Part shown: positions 9,247 through 17,784 of the stretch, piece by piece
Layout of the letters: each line of letters begins with the position of its first letter
Position numbering within the stretch: the stretch's first letter is position 1
Notes under the pieces: model-generated
The model's input: the letters and a program-made list of their open reading frames with translations, nothing else
What the model was told of the DNA's origin: nothing
The model's database searches: none
Translations under genes and position numbers: made by a program
Assembly (NCBI RefSeq): GCF_042788235.1
Contig: NZ_JBHZOL010000075.1
Location: 1 to 64,000 of the forward strand
Direction: 5' to 3'
From: Sphaerothrix epifaneia
Lineage (GTDB): Bacteria > Cyanobacteriota > Cyanobacteriia > Phormidesmidales > Phormidesmidaceae
DNA: 64,000 nucleotides

Positions 9247-11637
9247 ATGGGTAAATCAGAATACATTTTGTGGTTTGATACGGTTAACAATCAGGACGTG
9301 GCTCGCGTAGGCGGTAAAAACGCTTCTTTGGGTGAACTCATTAGCAACCTCAAAGCCGAAGGCATCCGCGTTCCCGATGGGTTTGCCCTCACCGCCGAAG
9401 CCTACCGAGCTTTTATTGCCGCCAACGACCTAGCCGACAAAATTCGCCATCATTTAGACGCTTTTGCCCAAGAAAAACAAACGCTGGCTAAGACTGGAAA
9501 GACCATTCGGCGGCTATTTCAAAATGCCGAATTTCCAGAAGATTTAGAAGCGGAAATTTGTCAGGCTTATCGAGAGTTGAGTCGTCGCTACCAGGTAGAG
9601 GAGGTAGATACGGCAGTTCGCAGCAGCGCTACGGCAGAAGACCTGCCCGATGCCAGCTTTGCCGGACAGCAAGAGAGCTTTCTCAACGTCAGCGGCGAAA
9701 CAGAAATTTTAGACGCCTGCCGCCGCTGTTATGCCTCTTTGTTTACCAACCGCGCCATTAGCTACCGGGTAGAAAAAGGCTTTGACCATATGGAAGTCGC
9801 CCTATCGGCTGGAGTGCAAAAAATGGTGCGATCCGATAAAGCCTGCGCTGGGGTCATGTTTTCGATTGATACCGAAACCGGGTTTCCCGATTCTGTGCTG
9901 CTGACCGGGGCTTGGGGACTGGGTGAAACCGTGGTGCAGGGTTCTGTTACGCCGGATCAGTTCACGATTTTCAAACCGCTGCTGCAAGAAGGCTTTCGCC
10001 CCATCATTGAAAAGACGAGAGGCAGCAAAGCCAAAAAGATGATCTACACCGACGATGGCAGTAAAAATGCCTTGCAAACCATCGATACCAACGGCAAAGA
10101 GCGCAAAGCGTTTGTCCTCAACGACGATGAAATTTTGCAGCTAGCTCGGTGGGCCATCTTAATCGAAAGACACTACGGCTGCCCGATGGATATGGAATGG
10201 GCCAAAGATGGTCATACCGGAGAGCTATTTATTGTCCAGGCTCGGCCTGAAACGGTGCAGTCGCAGCGAACAGCCGGAATGCTAAAAACTTACAAGCTCA
10301 AAGACCAGGCCGAACCGATTTTGACCGGGTTGAGTATTGGCGATGCGATCGCCTCTGGCAAAGTCTGCCGCGTTCTCAGCACCAAAGATATTGATCAAGT
10401 CGAAGACGGCAGCATTTTGGTCACCGAAATGACTGACCCTGACTGGGTTCCGATTATGAAGCGGGTAGCAGGCATTGTCACCGACTATGGAGGGCGCACC
10501 TGTCACGCCGCCATCGTCAGCCGAGAACTGGGGATTCCGGCAATTGTCGGCACCGGAGACGGCACCCGCACGCTCAAAAACGATCAGGTTGTCACGATTT
10601 CCTGCGCCGAAGGCGATCAGGGCAATGTCTATGAAGGGGAAATAGCGTTTGAGGCAGTTGATGTCAACCTAGATGACATTCCGCCAACGCAAACCAAAAT
10701 TATGATGAACATTGCCAGCCCGTCAGCCGCCTTTAACTGGTGGCAGTTGCCCGCCGAAGGAATTGGTCTGGCGCGTATGGAATTTATCATCAACAACCTG
10801 ATCAAAATTCACCCGATGGCTTTGGTCAACTACGACAAGCTGCAAGATCGCGACGCCTGGAAAACCATTCGCGATCTGACCAAAGGCTACACCGATAAAC
10901 GCGAATATTTTGTTGACAACCTCTCGCGGGGCATTGGCAAAATTGCCGCTTCTCAGTATCCGCATCCGGTCATTGTGCGCCTGAGCGATTTCAAAACCAA
11001 CGAATACGCCGATTTAATCGGCGGGCGCGAGTTTGAGCATGAAGAATCTAACCCGATGCTGGGCTTTCGCGGGGCAGCCCGCTATTACAGCGATCGCTAC
11101 AAAGAAGGCTTTGCCCTAGAGTGTCAGGCGATTAAGCGGGTACGCGAAGTCATGGGTTTTGACAATGTTATTGTCATGGTGCCTTTTTGCCGCAGGCTTT
11201 CGGAAGCCGACCGGGTGCTACAGGTCTTGGTAGAAAACGGGTTGAAGCAGGGGGTTCACAATCTGCAAATCTATGTGATGTGTGAAATTCCCTCAAATGT
11301 GCTGCTGGCTGACCAGTTTGCTGAACGCTTTGATGGCTTTTCGATTGGCTCAAACGACTTAACTCAACTGGTCTTAGGCGTCGATCGCGATTCGAGTGAG
11401 TTAGCTGATCTGTTTGACGAAACCGACGAAGCGGTGAAGTTAGCCATTGAGCAGGTGATTGAGGCGGCTCACCGTCACGGGCGCAAAGTGGGCATTTGCG
11501 GCCAAGGCCCTAGCGATAAACCAGAGTTTGCCGCCTTTTTGGTGGAAGCCGGGATTGATTCTATTTCGCTCAATCCTGATAGCGTGGTGCAGGTGAAACG
11601 GCTGGTGGCAGAACGCGAAGCCACCCAAAAATCGTAA
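9247..11637 (+). CDS. ppsA: Phosphoenolpyruvate synthase (pyruvate, water dikinase)
   Basis: Converts pyruvate and ATP to PEP, AMP and phosphate. The 796 residues have the three-domain PPDK/PpsA layout. The N-terminal ATP-binding domain (about 10-340) has GGKNASLGEL, VRSSATAEDLPDASFAGQQE and FIVQARPETV. The swivelling phosphohistidine domain follows, with GGRTCHAAIVSREL near 417-430. The C-terminal TIM-barrel (about 480-790) has GLARMEFII, GSNDLTQL and catalytic Cys in GICGQGPSDKP. GAGAG precedes the ATG by about 8 nt. It is divergent from the fructose PTS operon; since the PTS turns PEP into pyruvate, PEP synthase next to it could close that loop (inference). Pyruvate phosphate dikinase is less likely on length and motifs. 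Confidence 0.95.
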   Translation: MGKSEYILWFDTVNNQDVARVGGKNASLGELISNLKAEGIRVPDGFALTAEAYRAFIAANDLADKIRHHLDAFAQEKQTLAKTGKTIRRLFQNAEFPEDLEAEICQAYRELSRRYQVEEVDTAVRSSATAEDLPDASFAGQQESFLNVSGETEILDACRRCYASLFTNRAISYRVEKGFDHMEVALSAGVQKMVRSDKACAGVMFSIDTETGFPDSVLLTGAWGLGETVVQGSVTPDQFTIFKPLLQEGFRPIIEKTRGSKAKKMIYTDDGSKNALQTIDTNGKERKAFVLNDDEILQLARWAILIERHYGCPMDMEWAKDGHTGELFIVQARPETVQSQRTAGMLKTYKLKDQAEPILTGLSIGDAIASGKVCRVLSTKDIDQVEDGSILVTEMTDPDWVPIMKRVAGIVTDYGGRTCHAAIVSRELGIPAIVGTGDGTRTLKNDQVVTISCAEGDQGNVYEGEIAFEAVDVNLDDIPPTQTKIMMNIASPSAAFNWWQLPAEGIGLARMEFIINNLIKIHPMALVNYDKLQDRDAWKTIRDLTKGYTDKREYFVDNLSRGIGKIAASQYPHPVIVRLSDFKTNEYADLIGGREFEHEESNPMLGFRGAARYYSDRYKEGFALECQAIKRVREVMGFDNVIVMVPFCRRLSEADRVLQVLVENGLKQGVHNLQIYVMCEIPSNVLLADQFAERFDGFSIGSNDLTQLVLGVDRDSSELADLFDETDEAVKLAIEQVIEAAHRHGRKVGICGQGPSDKPEFAAFLVEAGIDSISLNPDSVVQVKRLVAEREATQKS

Positions 11638-11762
11638 AGCTGCCCGCTTTGGGGAGGAAACACCCTGCCGACTGTGTGGAGCTAAACGCGCGATCGCTCG
11701 GTAGAAACGGTAGAATGAATGCGCTAAATCCGTACCGCTGACTTTCACTTTCCCCAAGCCCG

Positions 11763-14210
11763 ATGCGCATTTCCTTAAACTGGCTGCAAGAATACGTTGA
11801 GATCAATCTACCTGCCGAAGCGCTTGCCGATGCTTTGACGATGGCCGGGTTTGAGGTTGAAGACATTGAAGACCGCTGGACGTGGGCAGATGGCGTGGTG
11901 GTTGGCAAAGTGCTGCAACGTCAGCCCCACCCCGATGCCGATAAGCTGAGTGTTTGTCAGGTTGATATTGGCGCTGCCGCACCCTCTACCATTGTCTGCG
12001 GGGCGGCCAACGTTCGCGCTGACATTTATGTTGCAGTAGCCCAGGTAGATACTTACCTGCCCATTGTCGATCTCAAAATCAAGCCGCGGCAACTGCGAGG
12101 CGTTCCCTCCGCAGGCATGATCTGTTCGCTAGCTGAACTGGGGCTGGCCAAAGAATCTGACGGTATCTACATTTTTCCGGATAGCGAAGATTTGCAAGTC
12201 GGCCAAGATGTGCGGCCTTTGCTGGGGCTAGATGATGTAATTTTGGACTTAACGTCTACGGCAAACCGGGCGGATGCTTTGAGTCTGGTAGGCGTAGCGC
12301 GTGAAGTTGCCGCCATTACGGGTCAACCGCTGAAACTACCGCTAACGCCCAATCCTAAACTTCAGCCTGGGCGAAGCCAACTGGCCATTGACTTGCCCGA
12401 TGCCAAAGCTTGCCCCATTTACATCGGCACCGTGGTCGAACAGGTCAAAATTGGGCCATCGCCCGTTTGGCTGCAGCGACGACTAGAAGCCTCCGGTACC
12501 CGCTCAATCAACAACATTGTCGATATCACTAACTACGTGCTGTTAGAGTGGGGTCAGCCGCTACACGCTTTCGATCGCGATCGCCTGTATGCCGCTGCGG
12601 GTAGCGACGACCTGACTTTAGGCGTACGTTTTGCCCGTGAAAATGAAGCCCTAAAAACGCTCGATAACCAAACGCGATCGCTTTCTCCCCAAACCCTGCT
12701 CATTACCGCTAACGATCAGCCAGTGGCCTTGGCGGGGGTCATGGGGGGCGAAGCGACAGAAGTCCACGACGGCACTCAAAACGTGGTTTTAGAAGCCGCC
12801 TATTTTGACTCAGCCGCTATTCGGCGATCAGCCCGCAGCCAGGGTTTGCGGACAGAAGCCTCAGCCCGCTACGAACGAGGCGTCAACCCGGCTGAGCTAG
12901 TGCTGGCCTGCAACCGCGCTTTGCAACTGATGCAAGCGCTAGCCGGGGCAACGTTAACCACCCAGGCTGTTGAGCGGACTGAAGTGGGCAAAATTACCCC
13001 CACCCGCACCCTAGAACTGCGCTTAGATCGCGTCCATCAAATGCTTGGCCCCGTGAGCGAGGCCGACGGCACAACCACGCAGCTATCAGCCCAGGCAGTT
13101 GAAGCCGTGTTGTCAAAGCTGGGCTGTGAAGCGATCGCCACCGATCAGACAGCGGTGTGGCAAGTCAAAGTCCCGGCCTATCGCTACCGCGATTTAGAAC
13201 GCGAAATAGACCTGATTGAAGAAATTGCCCGTCTCTACGGTTATGACCGCTTTGCCGATACCCTACCAGGGGGGGCAGAAGCGGGCCATTTGTCGCCAGA
13301 GGTGGCGTTGGCTCGCAAACTGCGCGAAGCGTTTCGCGCCGCCGGACTCACGGAGTTAATGCACTACTCTGTCACCAAACCCACGGCTGAAAACCAGGTG
13401 GTACTAGCCAACCCGCTACTGCCAGAGTATTCGGCTTTGCGCTCTGACCTGATAGCAGGCTTGATAGATGCGTTTCAGTTTAATTTAGAGCAGGGCAATC
13501 AGGCTCTCAATGGCTTTGAATTCGGTCGCATTTTTTGGCAAGACGATAACGGGATTCATGAAGCCGAAAAAGTGGGTGGAATTATGGGCGGCGATCGCCG
13601 TCAAGGTCGTTGGGTCACCAGCGGCCAGCCCCAACCGCTGAGCTGGTATGAAGCCAAAGGCATTTTAGAAGCCGTTTTTCAAAAACTGGGGCTAGCCGTC
13701 ACGTATCGAACCGCAGACACAGATGCTCGTTTGCACCCAGGGCGAACCGCCTCACTGTGGGTACGCGGTAAAACCCCGCTCGGGCTGTTTGGGCAGCTTC
13801 ACCCCGAACTACGGCGCGAACGCGATTTGCCCGCTGAAGTTTATCTATTTCAACTAGACTGGCCTACCATCGTCAGTTGTCTGCAAAAACGACCTGGCGA
13901 AGCGATCGAATTTCAGCCCTACTCTAGCTATCCAGCCTCCGATCGCGACCTGGCTTTCTTTGCTCCAGTCGAAGTCACCGTTGCTGACTTAGCACGCGTA
14001 ATCACCCAAGCAGGCGGCAAACTGCTAGAGTCGATTACCTTGTTTGATCAGTATCAAGGCCAAAACGTGGCTCCTGGGCAGCGAAGTTTGGCTTTTCGCC
14101 TGGTCTATCGCGCCGCCGATCGCACCCTCACCGACGACGACATTGAACCCGTGCATCAAAAAGTACGATCCGCCCTGGCTAAAAAGTTCCAGGTGAACTT
14201 ACGCAGCTAA
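11763..14210 (+). CDS. pheT: Phenylalanyl-tRNA synthetase beta subunit
   Basis: Beta chain of the alpha2-beta2 enzyme that charges tRNA-Phe. At 815 residues it has the full bacterial layout: an N-terminal tRNA-binding OB fold (about 40-150, HPDADKLSVCQVD), B3/B4 editing domain (about 210-390, with SINNIVDITNYVLLEWGQPL), B5 (about 410-500), catalytic-like core and a C-terminal ferredoxin-fold anticodon-binding domain (about 720-815, with SSYPASDRDLAFF). No clear ribosome site precedes the ATG. It lies 125 bp after ppsA. pheS is not in the window, which is normal in cyanobacteria. Confidence 0.97.
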   Translation: MRISLNWLQEYVEINLPAEALADALTMAGFEVEDIEDRWTWADGVVVGKVLQRQPHPDADKLSVCQVDIGAAAPSTIVCGAANVRADIYVAVAQVDTYLPIVDLKIKPRQLRGVPSAGMICSLAELGLAKESDGIYIFPDSEDLQVGQDVRPLLGLDDVILDLTSTANRADALSLVGVAREVAAITGQPLKLPLTPNPKLQPGRSQLAIDLPDAKACPIYIGTVVEQVKIGPSPVWLQRRLEASGTRSINNIVDITNYVLLEWGQPLHAFDRDRLYAAAGSDDLTLGVRFARENEALKTLDNQTRSLSPQTLLITANDQPVALAGVMGGEATEVHDGTQNVVLEAAYFDSAAIRRSARSQGLRTEASARYERGVNPAELVLACNRALQLMQALAGATLTTQAVERTEVGKITPTRTLELRLDRVHQMLGPVSEADGTTTQLSAQAVEAVLSKLGCEAIATDQTAVWQVKVPAYRYRDLEREIDLIEEIARLYGYDRFADTLPGGAEAGHLSPEVALARKLREAFRAAGLTELMHYSVTKPTAENQVVLANPLLPEYSALRSDLIAGLIDAFQFNLEQGNQALNGFEFGRIFWQDDNGIHEAEKVGGIMGGDRRQGRWVTSGQPQPLSWYEAKGILEAVFQKLGLAVTYRTADTDARLHPGRTASLWVRGKTPLGLFGQLHPELRRERDLPAEVYLFQLDWPTIVSCLQKRPGEAIEFQPYSSYPASDRDLAFFAPVEVTVADLARVITQAGGKLLESITLFDQYQGQNVAPGQRSLAFRLVYRAADRTLTDDDIEPVHQKVRSALAKKFQVNLRS

Positions 14211-14312
14211 GCTATAAAGAAAACCTGAGGGCTGTCGGCTGTTTGCAAAAAACTCTTTTACCCTGTTTACCAAGTAGCGATATGCAAAATCTCGAAGTAA
14301 ACAGAGAAACCT

Positions 14313-15752
14313 ATGGCACAGAGTTTTGGTGTGATTGGCTTAGCGGTAATGGGGGAGAACCTGGCGCTTAACGTCGAGCGCAATGGTTTTCCGGTGGCAG
14401 TGTATAACCGAACCGCTGAAAAAACCGATGCTTTTATGGCCCAGCGGGCAGGGGGCAAAAATGTTAAAGCTACTTACTCGCTAGAAGAGTTTGTAAATGC
14501 TCTAGAACGCCCTCGCCGCATTTTGGTGATGGTTAAAGCAGGTAGCCCGGTAGATGCTGTCATTAGTCAGCTCAAGCCGCTGCTGCAAGAAGACGACATG
14601 ATTATTGATGGCGGCAATTCGCTCTACGAAGATACCGAACGACGGGTTAAAGAGCTAGAGTCTACAGGCTTGAGCTTTATTGGCATGGGCGTTAGCGGCG
14701 GCGAAGAAGGTGCCCTCAACGGCCCTAGTCTGATGCCGGGAGGAACCAAAGCCGCCTACGACTCGATTGAGCCAATTGTGACCAAGATTGCGGCTCAGGT
14801 GGATGATGGGCCTTGCGTTACCTACATTGGGCCGGGGGGATCTGGTCACTACGTCAAAATGGTTCACAATGGCATTGAGTATGGTGATATGCAGCTCATT
14901 GCAGAAGCCTACGATTTACTCAAAAATACGCTGGGGCTTGACCACAACCAGCTACACGAAGTCTTCTCAGAGTGGAATACCACTGATGAGTTGGACTCTT
15001 TTTTGGTAGAAATTACCGCCGATATTTTTACCAAAATGGATGAGGAAACGGGCAAGCCTTTAGTAGAAGTGATTCTAGACGCGGCGGGGCAAAAGGGAAC
15101 AGGGCGCTGGACAGTGGTTAATGCCTTGCAAATTGGCGTCACCATTCCTACGATTACTGCTGCTGTCAATGCGCGGATTATGTCGGCTCAGAAGCAGGCG
15201 CGGGTAGCGGCTTCGAAGCAGCTCAGCGGCCCTACCGCTAAGTTTGAAGGAGACACCCAAGCCTTTATCAACAAGATTCGCGACGCGCTTTATTGCTCTA
15301 AAATTTGCTCCTACGCCCAGGGCATGGAGCTTTTAGGCGTTGCTTCAAAAGAGTTTAACTACAACCTCAACCTCAGCGAAACCGCGCGGATTTGGAAAGG
15401 GGGCTGCATTATTCGGGCGCGGTTTCTCAACAAAATCAAACACGCCTTTCAAGAAGACCCCAACTTGCCTAACTTGTTGCTAGCCCCTGAGTTCAAGCAA
15501 ACCATCTTAGATCGGCAGACAGCTTGGCGTGAAGTGGTGGCTTTAGCGGCTCAAGTCGGGGTGCCAGTGCCCGCTTTTAGTGCTTCGCTCGACTATTTTG
15601 ATAGCTATCGCCGCGATCGCCTACCCCAAAACCTAACTCAGGCTCAGCGTGACTATTTTGGTGCCCATACTTACGAGCGGGTAGACAAAGAAGGTAGCTT
15701 CCACACAGACTGGTTTCACGCCGATGAGACGGTAGAGCCAGCTAAGGTCTAA
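14313..15752 (+). CDS. gnd: 6-phosphogluconate dehydrogenase (decarboxylating)
   Basis: Oxidative pentose phosphate pathway enzyme: 6-phosphogluconate plus NADP gives ribulose 5-phosphate, CO2 and NADPH. At 479 residues it is a full-length bacterial form. It has the Rossmann motif GLAVMGENLALNVERNGF at the N terminus, the substrate motif GMGVSGGEEGALNGPSLMPG near 127-146 and the catalytic KMVHNGIEYGDMQLIAE segment near 183-200. The all-helical C-terminal domain ends with the usual RRDRLPQNLTQAQRDYFGAH tail. In cyanobacteria this pathway supplies NADPH in darkness, which fits the neighbouring heterotrophic carbon genes. A hairpin about 105 bp downstream may end the transcript. Confidence 0.97.
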   Translation: MAQSFGVIGLAVMGENLALNVERNGFPVAVYNRTAEKTDAFMAQRAGGKNVKATYSLEEFVNALERPRRILVMVKAGSPVDAVISQLKPLLQEDDMIIDGGNSLYEDTERRVKELESTGLSFIGMGVSGGEEGALNGPSLMPGGTKAAYDSIEPIVTKIAAQVDDGPCVTYIGPGGSGHYVKMVHNGIEYGDMQLIAEAYDLLKNTLGLDHNQLHEVFSEWNTTDELDSFLVEITADIFTKMDEETGKPLVEVILDAAGQKGTGRWTVVNALQIGVTIPTITAAVNARIMSAQKQARVAASKQLSGPTAKFEGDTQAFINKIRDALYCSKICSYAQGMELLGVASKEFNYNLNLSETARIWKGGCIIRARFLNKIKHAFQEDPNLPNLLLAPEFKQTILDRQTAWREVVALAAQVGVPVPAFSASLDYFDSYRRDRLPQNLTQAQRDYFGAHTYERVDKEGSFHTDWFHADETVEPAKV

Positions 15753-15768
15753 CAGGGGCGATCGCTCT

Positions 15769-15837
15769 GGCTAGAGGCAGAGGGCAAAACGGAAAAGTTC
15801 TCTGTCGCAAGCGTTCAGCCATTTAAGTGGCCTCAAC
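15769..15837 (-). repeat. Dispersed repeat family R2, copy 1
   Basis: About 69 bp downstream of gnd. Read on the minus strand it begins GTTGAGGCCACTTAAA, passes through a GCGACAGAGAACTTTT core and ends CTGCCTCTAGCC. The same layout, TGAGACACT then GACAGAAAAGCTT then CTGCC(T/C)YYAGC, recurs at 23408, 28882, 40740, 57014 and 60634. It lies close to a gene end, like most of the other copies. Confidence 0.6.
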
Positions 15838-15857
15838 CTGGTGACGACCGCTATAGT

Positions 15858-15882
15858 AGCCTGGGATTTTACATTCCAGGCT
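15858..15882 (+). terminator. Hairpin downstream of gnd
   Basis: AGCCTGG (15858-15864) pairs with CCAGGCT (15876-15882), extended by a G-T and an A-T pair. The tail TTGCTGG is not T-rich, so terminator function for gnd is tentative. Confidence 0.4.
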
Positions 15883-15964
15883 TTGCTGGCTGAGGCCAAA
15901 CATGGATAGCGGCCTAATTTTCTTTCACAATAGGTAAGTTGGCTAAACATTCGGATACGCAGGT

Positions 15965-16603
15965 ATGAATATTGCTGACTTACGCCGGGAGTATACGCAG
16001 GCGGGTTTACAACGGCAGACGTTAAGCGTCGATCCTTACAAACAGTTTGAGCTGTGGTTTCAACAAGCGTGTACGGCAGAACTGCTAGAACCTAACGCCA
16101 TGATTTTGGCGACAGCGACCGCTGCTGCTGCCCCTTTTCAGCGCACAGTGCTGCTGAAATACTTTGATAGCAGCGGGTTTGTATTTTTCACCAATTACGG
16201 GAGTCGCAAAGCCCAGCAAATTAGCGAAAATGCTCAGGTTTCGCTGTTGTTTCTCTGGTTGCCGCTAGAGCGGCAGCTACACATTACCGGGAAAGCCTTT
16301 CGAGTTTCAACGGCTGAGTCGTTAAAGTATTTTTTAAGTCGGCCTAGAGGCAGCCAGCTAGGGGCGTGGACTTCGCAACAAAGCACAGTCATTTCTTCGC
16401 GACAGCTTTTAGAAATGCAGTTTGAAGAAATGAAGCGTAAGTTTACCAACCGCGAGATCCCGCTGCCAGATTTTTGGGGGGGGTATCGGGTCGTGCCCAC
16501 CAGTTTTGAGTTTTGGCAAGGCCGACCCAATCGGCTACACGATCGCTTTTTATATACCCTGGCTGAGGCGGGCGATTGGCACATTCAGCGCCTTTCTCCT
16601 TGA
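15965..16603 (+). CDS. pdxH: Pyridoxamine 5'-phosphate oxidase
   Basis: FMN enzyme that oxidises pyridoxine or pyridoxamine 5'-phosphate to pyridoxal 5'-phosphate. The 212 residues match the family, with the N-terminal IADLRREYTQAGL, FMN-binding segment RTVLLKYFDSSGFVFFTNYG, SRPRGSQLGAWTSQQS in the middle and the conserved C-terminal FWQGRPNRLHDR with final RLSP. It is a single gene, convergent with the small gene at 16621 (17-bp gap). Confidence 0.96.
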   Translation: MNIADLRREYTQAGLQRQTLSVDPYKQFELWFQQACTAELLEPNAMILATATAAAAPFQRTVLLKYFDSSGFVFFTNYGSRKAQQISENAQVSLLFLWLPLERQLHITGKAFRVSTAESLKYFLSRPRGSQLGAWTSQQSTVISSRQLLEMQFEEMKRKFTNREIPLPDFWGGYRVVPTSFEFWQGRPNRLHDRFLYTLAEAGDWHIQRLSP

Positions 16604-16620
16604 GGGCAACCCCTCGCTTT

Positions 16621-16977
16621 TTACCCAACTTCAGCCATAAGCTGCGACAGGCGCGTCAACGTCGCTGCAACCTGTTCGCTAGACTGACCTTCCTGTCCCA
16701 TCGCCACTAGCAGCAGTCCTAGTTCCACCGCATCTTTACTGCTGAGAATTAAGCCCAACTCCTCGGTTGAGCCGAGAACGGCAGGCAACGATTGCTTTTG
16801 GCTAACCTCCAAATCAATATAAATGGATGCAGCGGTGGATGCGGCGGTTTCCCCTGCCTGCCCCGCCATTGCTCCAATTTTAGTAATTTTGCTCCCCCTC
16901 ACCTGAATACTGGTGACGTTGCTCATCACAGTGATATCAGAAGTCTGCAAAGACCGGGTTACGGATTTAACAGTCAT
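16621..16977 (-). CDS. Conserved hypothetical protein (118 aa)
   Basis: Family not recognised. It has a strong ribosome site (AAGGAGAT, 6 nt before the ATG) and good coding character. The protein is soluble, rich in Ser, Thr, Ala, Leu and Gly, without Cys or transmembrane segments. The N-terminal half looks beta-rich (SDITVMSNVTSIQVRGSKIT), the middle is alanine-rich and the C terminus is helical (QVAATLTRLSQLMAEVG). It may be monocistronic. It lies between pdxH and the heme protein of the sulfide island, but nothing ties it to either function. Confidence 0.75.
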   Translation of the reverse strand: MTVKSVTRSLQTSDITVMSNVTSIQVRGSKITKIGAMAGQAGETAASTAASIYIDLEVSQKQSLPAVLGSTEELGLILSSKDAVELGLLLVAMGQEGQSSEQVAATLTRLSQLMAEVG

Positions 16978-17118
16978 CGTTAGATCTCCTTTTTAATCAG
17001 ATTTTTAATCGGATGGATGCTTGAGTGCCGTCTATCGGGGTAAAAGCTCTGCAATCACGAACGGTATGGGTCTGGCAGGGCGTTGAGCCACCAGCGACGG
17101 CAAGTTGTGGCTTACTGC

Positions 17119-17727
17119 TTAAGAACCCGTAAGTGCTTCGGCGATCGCCTGTTTCACATCAGGCATAAAAACGGCATACAGCCCGCGCAGATCGCCGACG
17201 TTGAAGTTATAGGCGCGATCCTGCGGATAGTTGTCTTTGACAAACTGAGGGCGATCGCTTTTGCCACCGTGGCAAGCCAGACAGCTAGCTGCCACATCAA
17301 TGCGACGGTAATAGCGCACCCCCGACTCCCCTGCCTGGGTTTCCGTTTGCCAAAAGCCTTTTAAGTCTGGATTTTGCTCAAACTTAGCCAGGGCGATTTG
17401 AGCCTGAAGATTATCGGGGGCATGGGCGGGATTGCGATACTTGTTGGCGATTTGTTTTATCTGCCAGCCGTTGGCTTGACTCAGCTGCATGGCTTTCATC
17501 CCAACGGGTTTGCAGACCTGCTTTAGGGTTTCTGCCGTTGGAGCTGTGGCAGTCTCTGCCAGAGAGGCGGCCAGGGTGCGGCGCAGGGCGTCTAAATTTT
17601 CAATCTCTTCGACGGCTTTGGCCAGTTCAGCAGGTTCCGGCTGAGCTTGGGCGATCGCGGGGTGAGCGATCAGCAGCAAGGCTCCCAAAGCAATTCCTAG
17701 CATTAAGCGAGAGACACTTCTCATCAT
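17119..17727 (-). CDS. Exported c-type heme protein, Tll0287-like (DUF3365)
   Basis: Predicted exported heme protein. A Sec signal peptide (about 1-28; LMLGIALGALLLIAHPAIAQA) is followed by a Tll0287/DUF3365-like domain with VCKPVGMKAMQ near 90, GFWQTETQAGESGVRYYRRI and the covalent heme motif CLACHGG near 150. It starts 57 nt downstream of the sqr stop on the same strand, so co-transcription is likely. A periplasmic or lumenal redox or sensory heme partner for sulfide oxidation is plausible but unproven; relatives are known mainly as structures of unclear function. The preceding MM gives two possible starts 3 nt apart. Confidence 0.82.
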   Translation of the reverse strand: MMRSVSRLMLGIALGALLLIAHPAIAQAQPEPAELAKAVEEIENLDALRRTLAASLAETATAPTAETLKQVCKPVGMKAMQLSQANGWQIKQIANKYRNPAHAPDNLQAQIALAKFEQNPDLKGFWQTETQAGESGVRYYRRIDVAASCLACHGGKSDRPQFVKDNYPQDRAYNFNVGDLRGLYAVFMPDVKQAIAEALTGS

Positions 17728-17784
17728 GAACGGTTGCCTAAATGGGGATAGGGACAGGGTGATGGATTGGCAAACGATGGCGAA

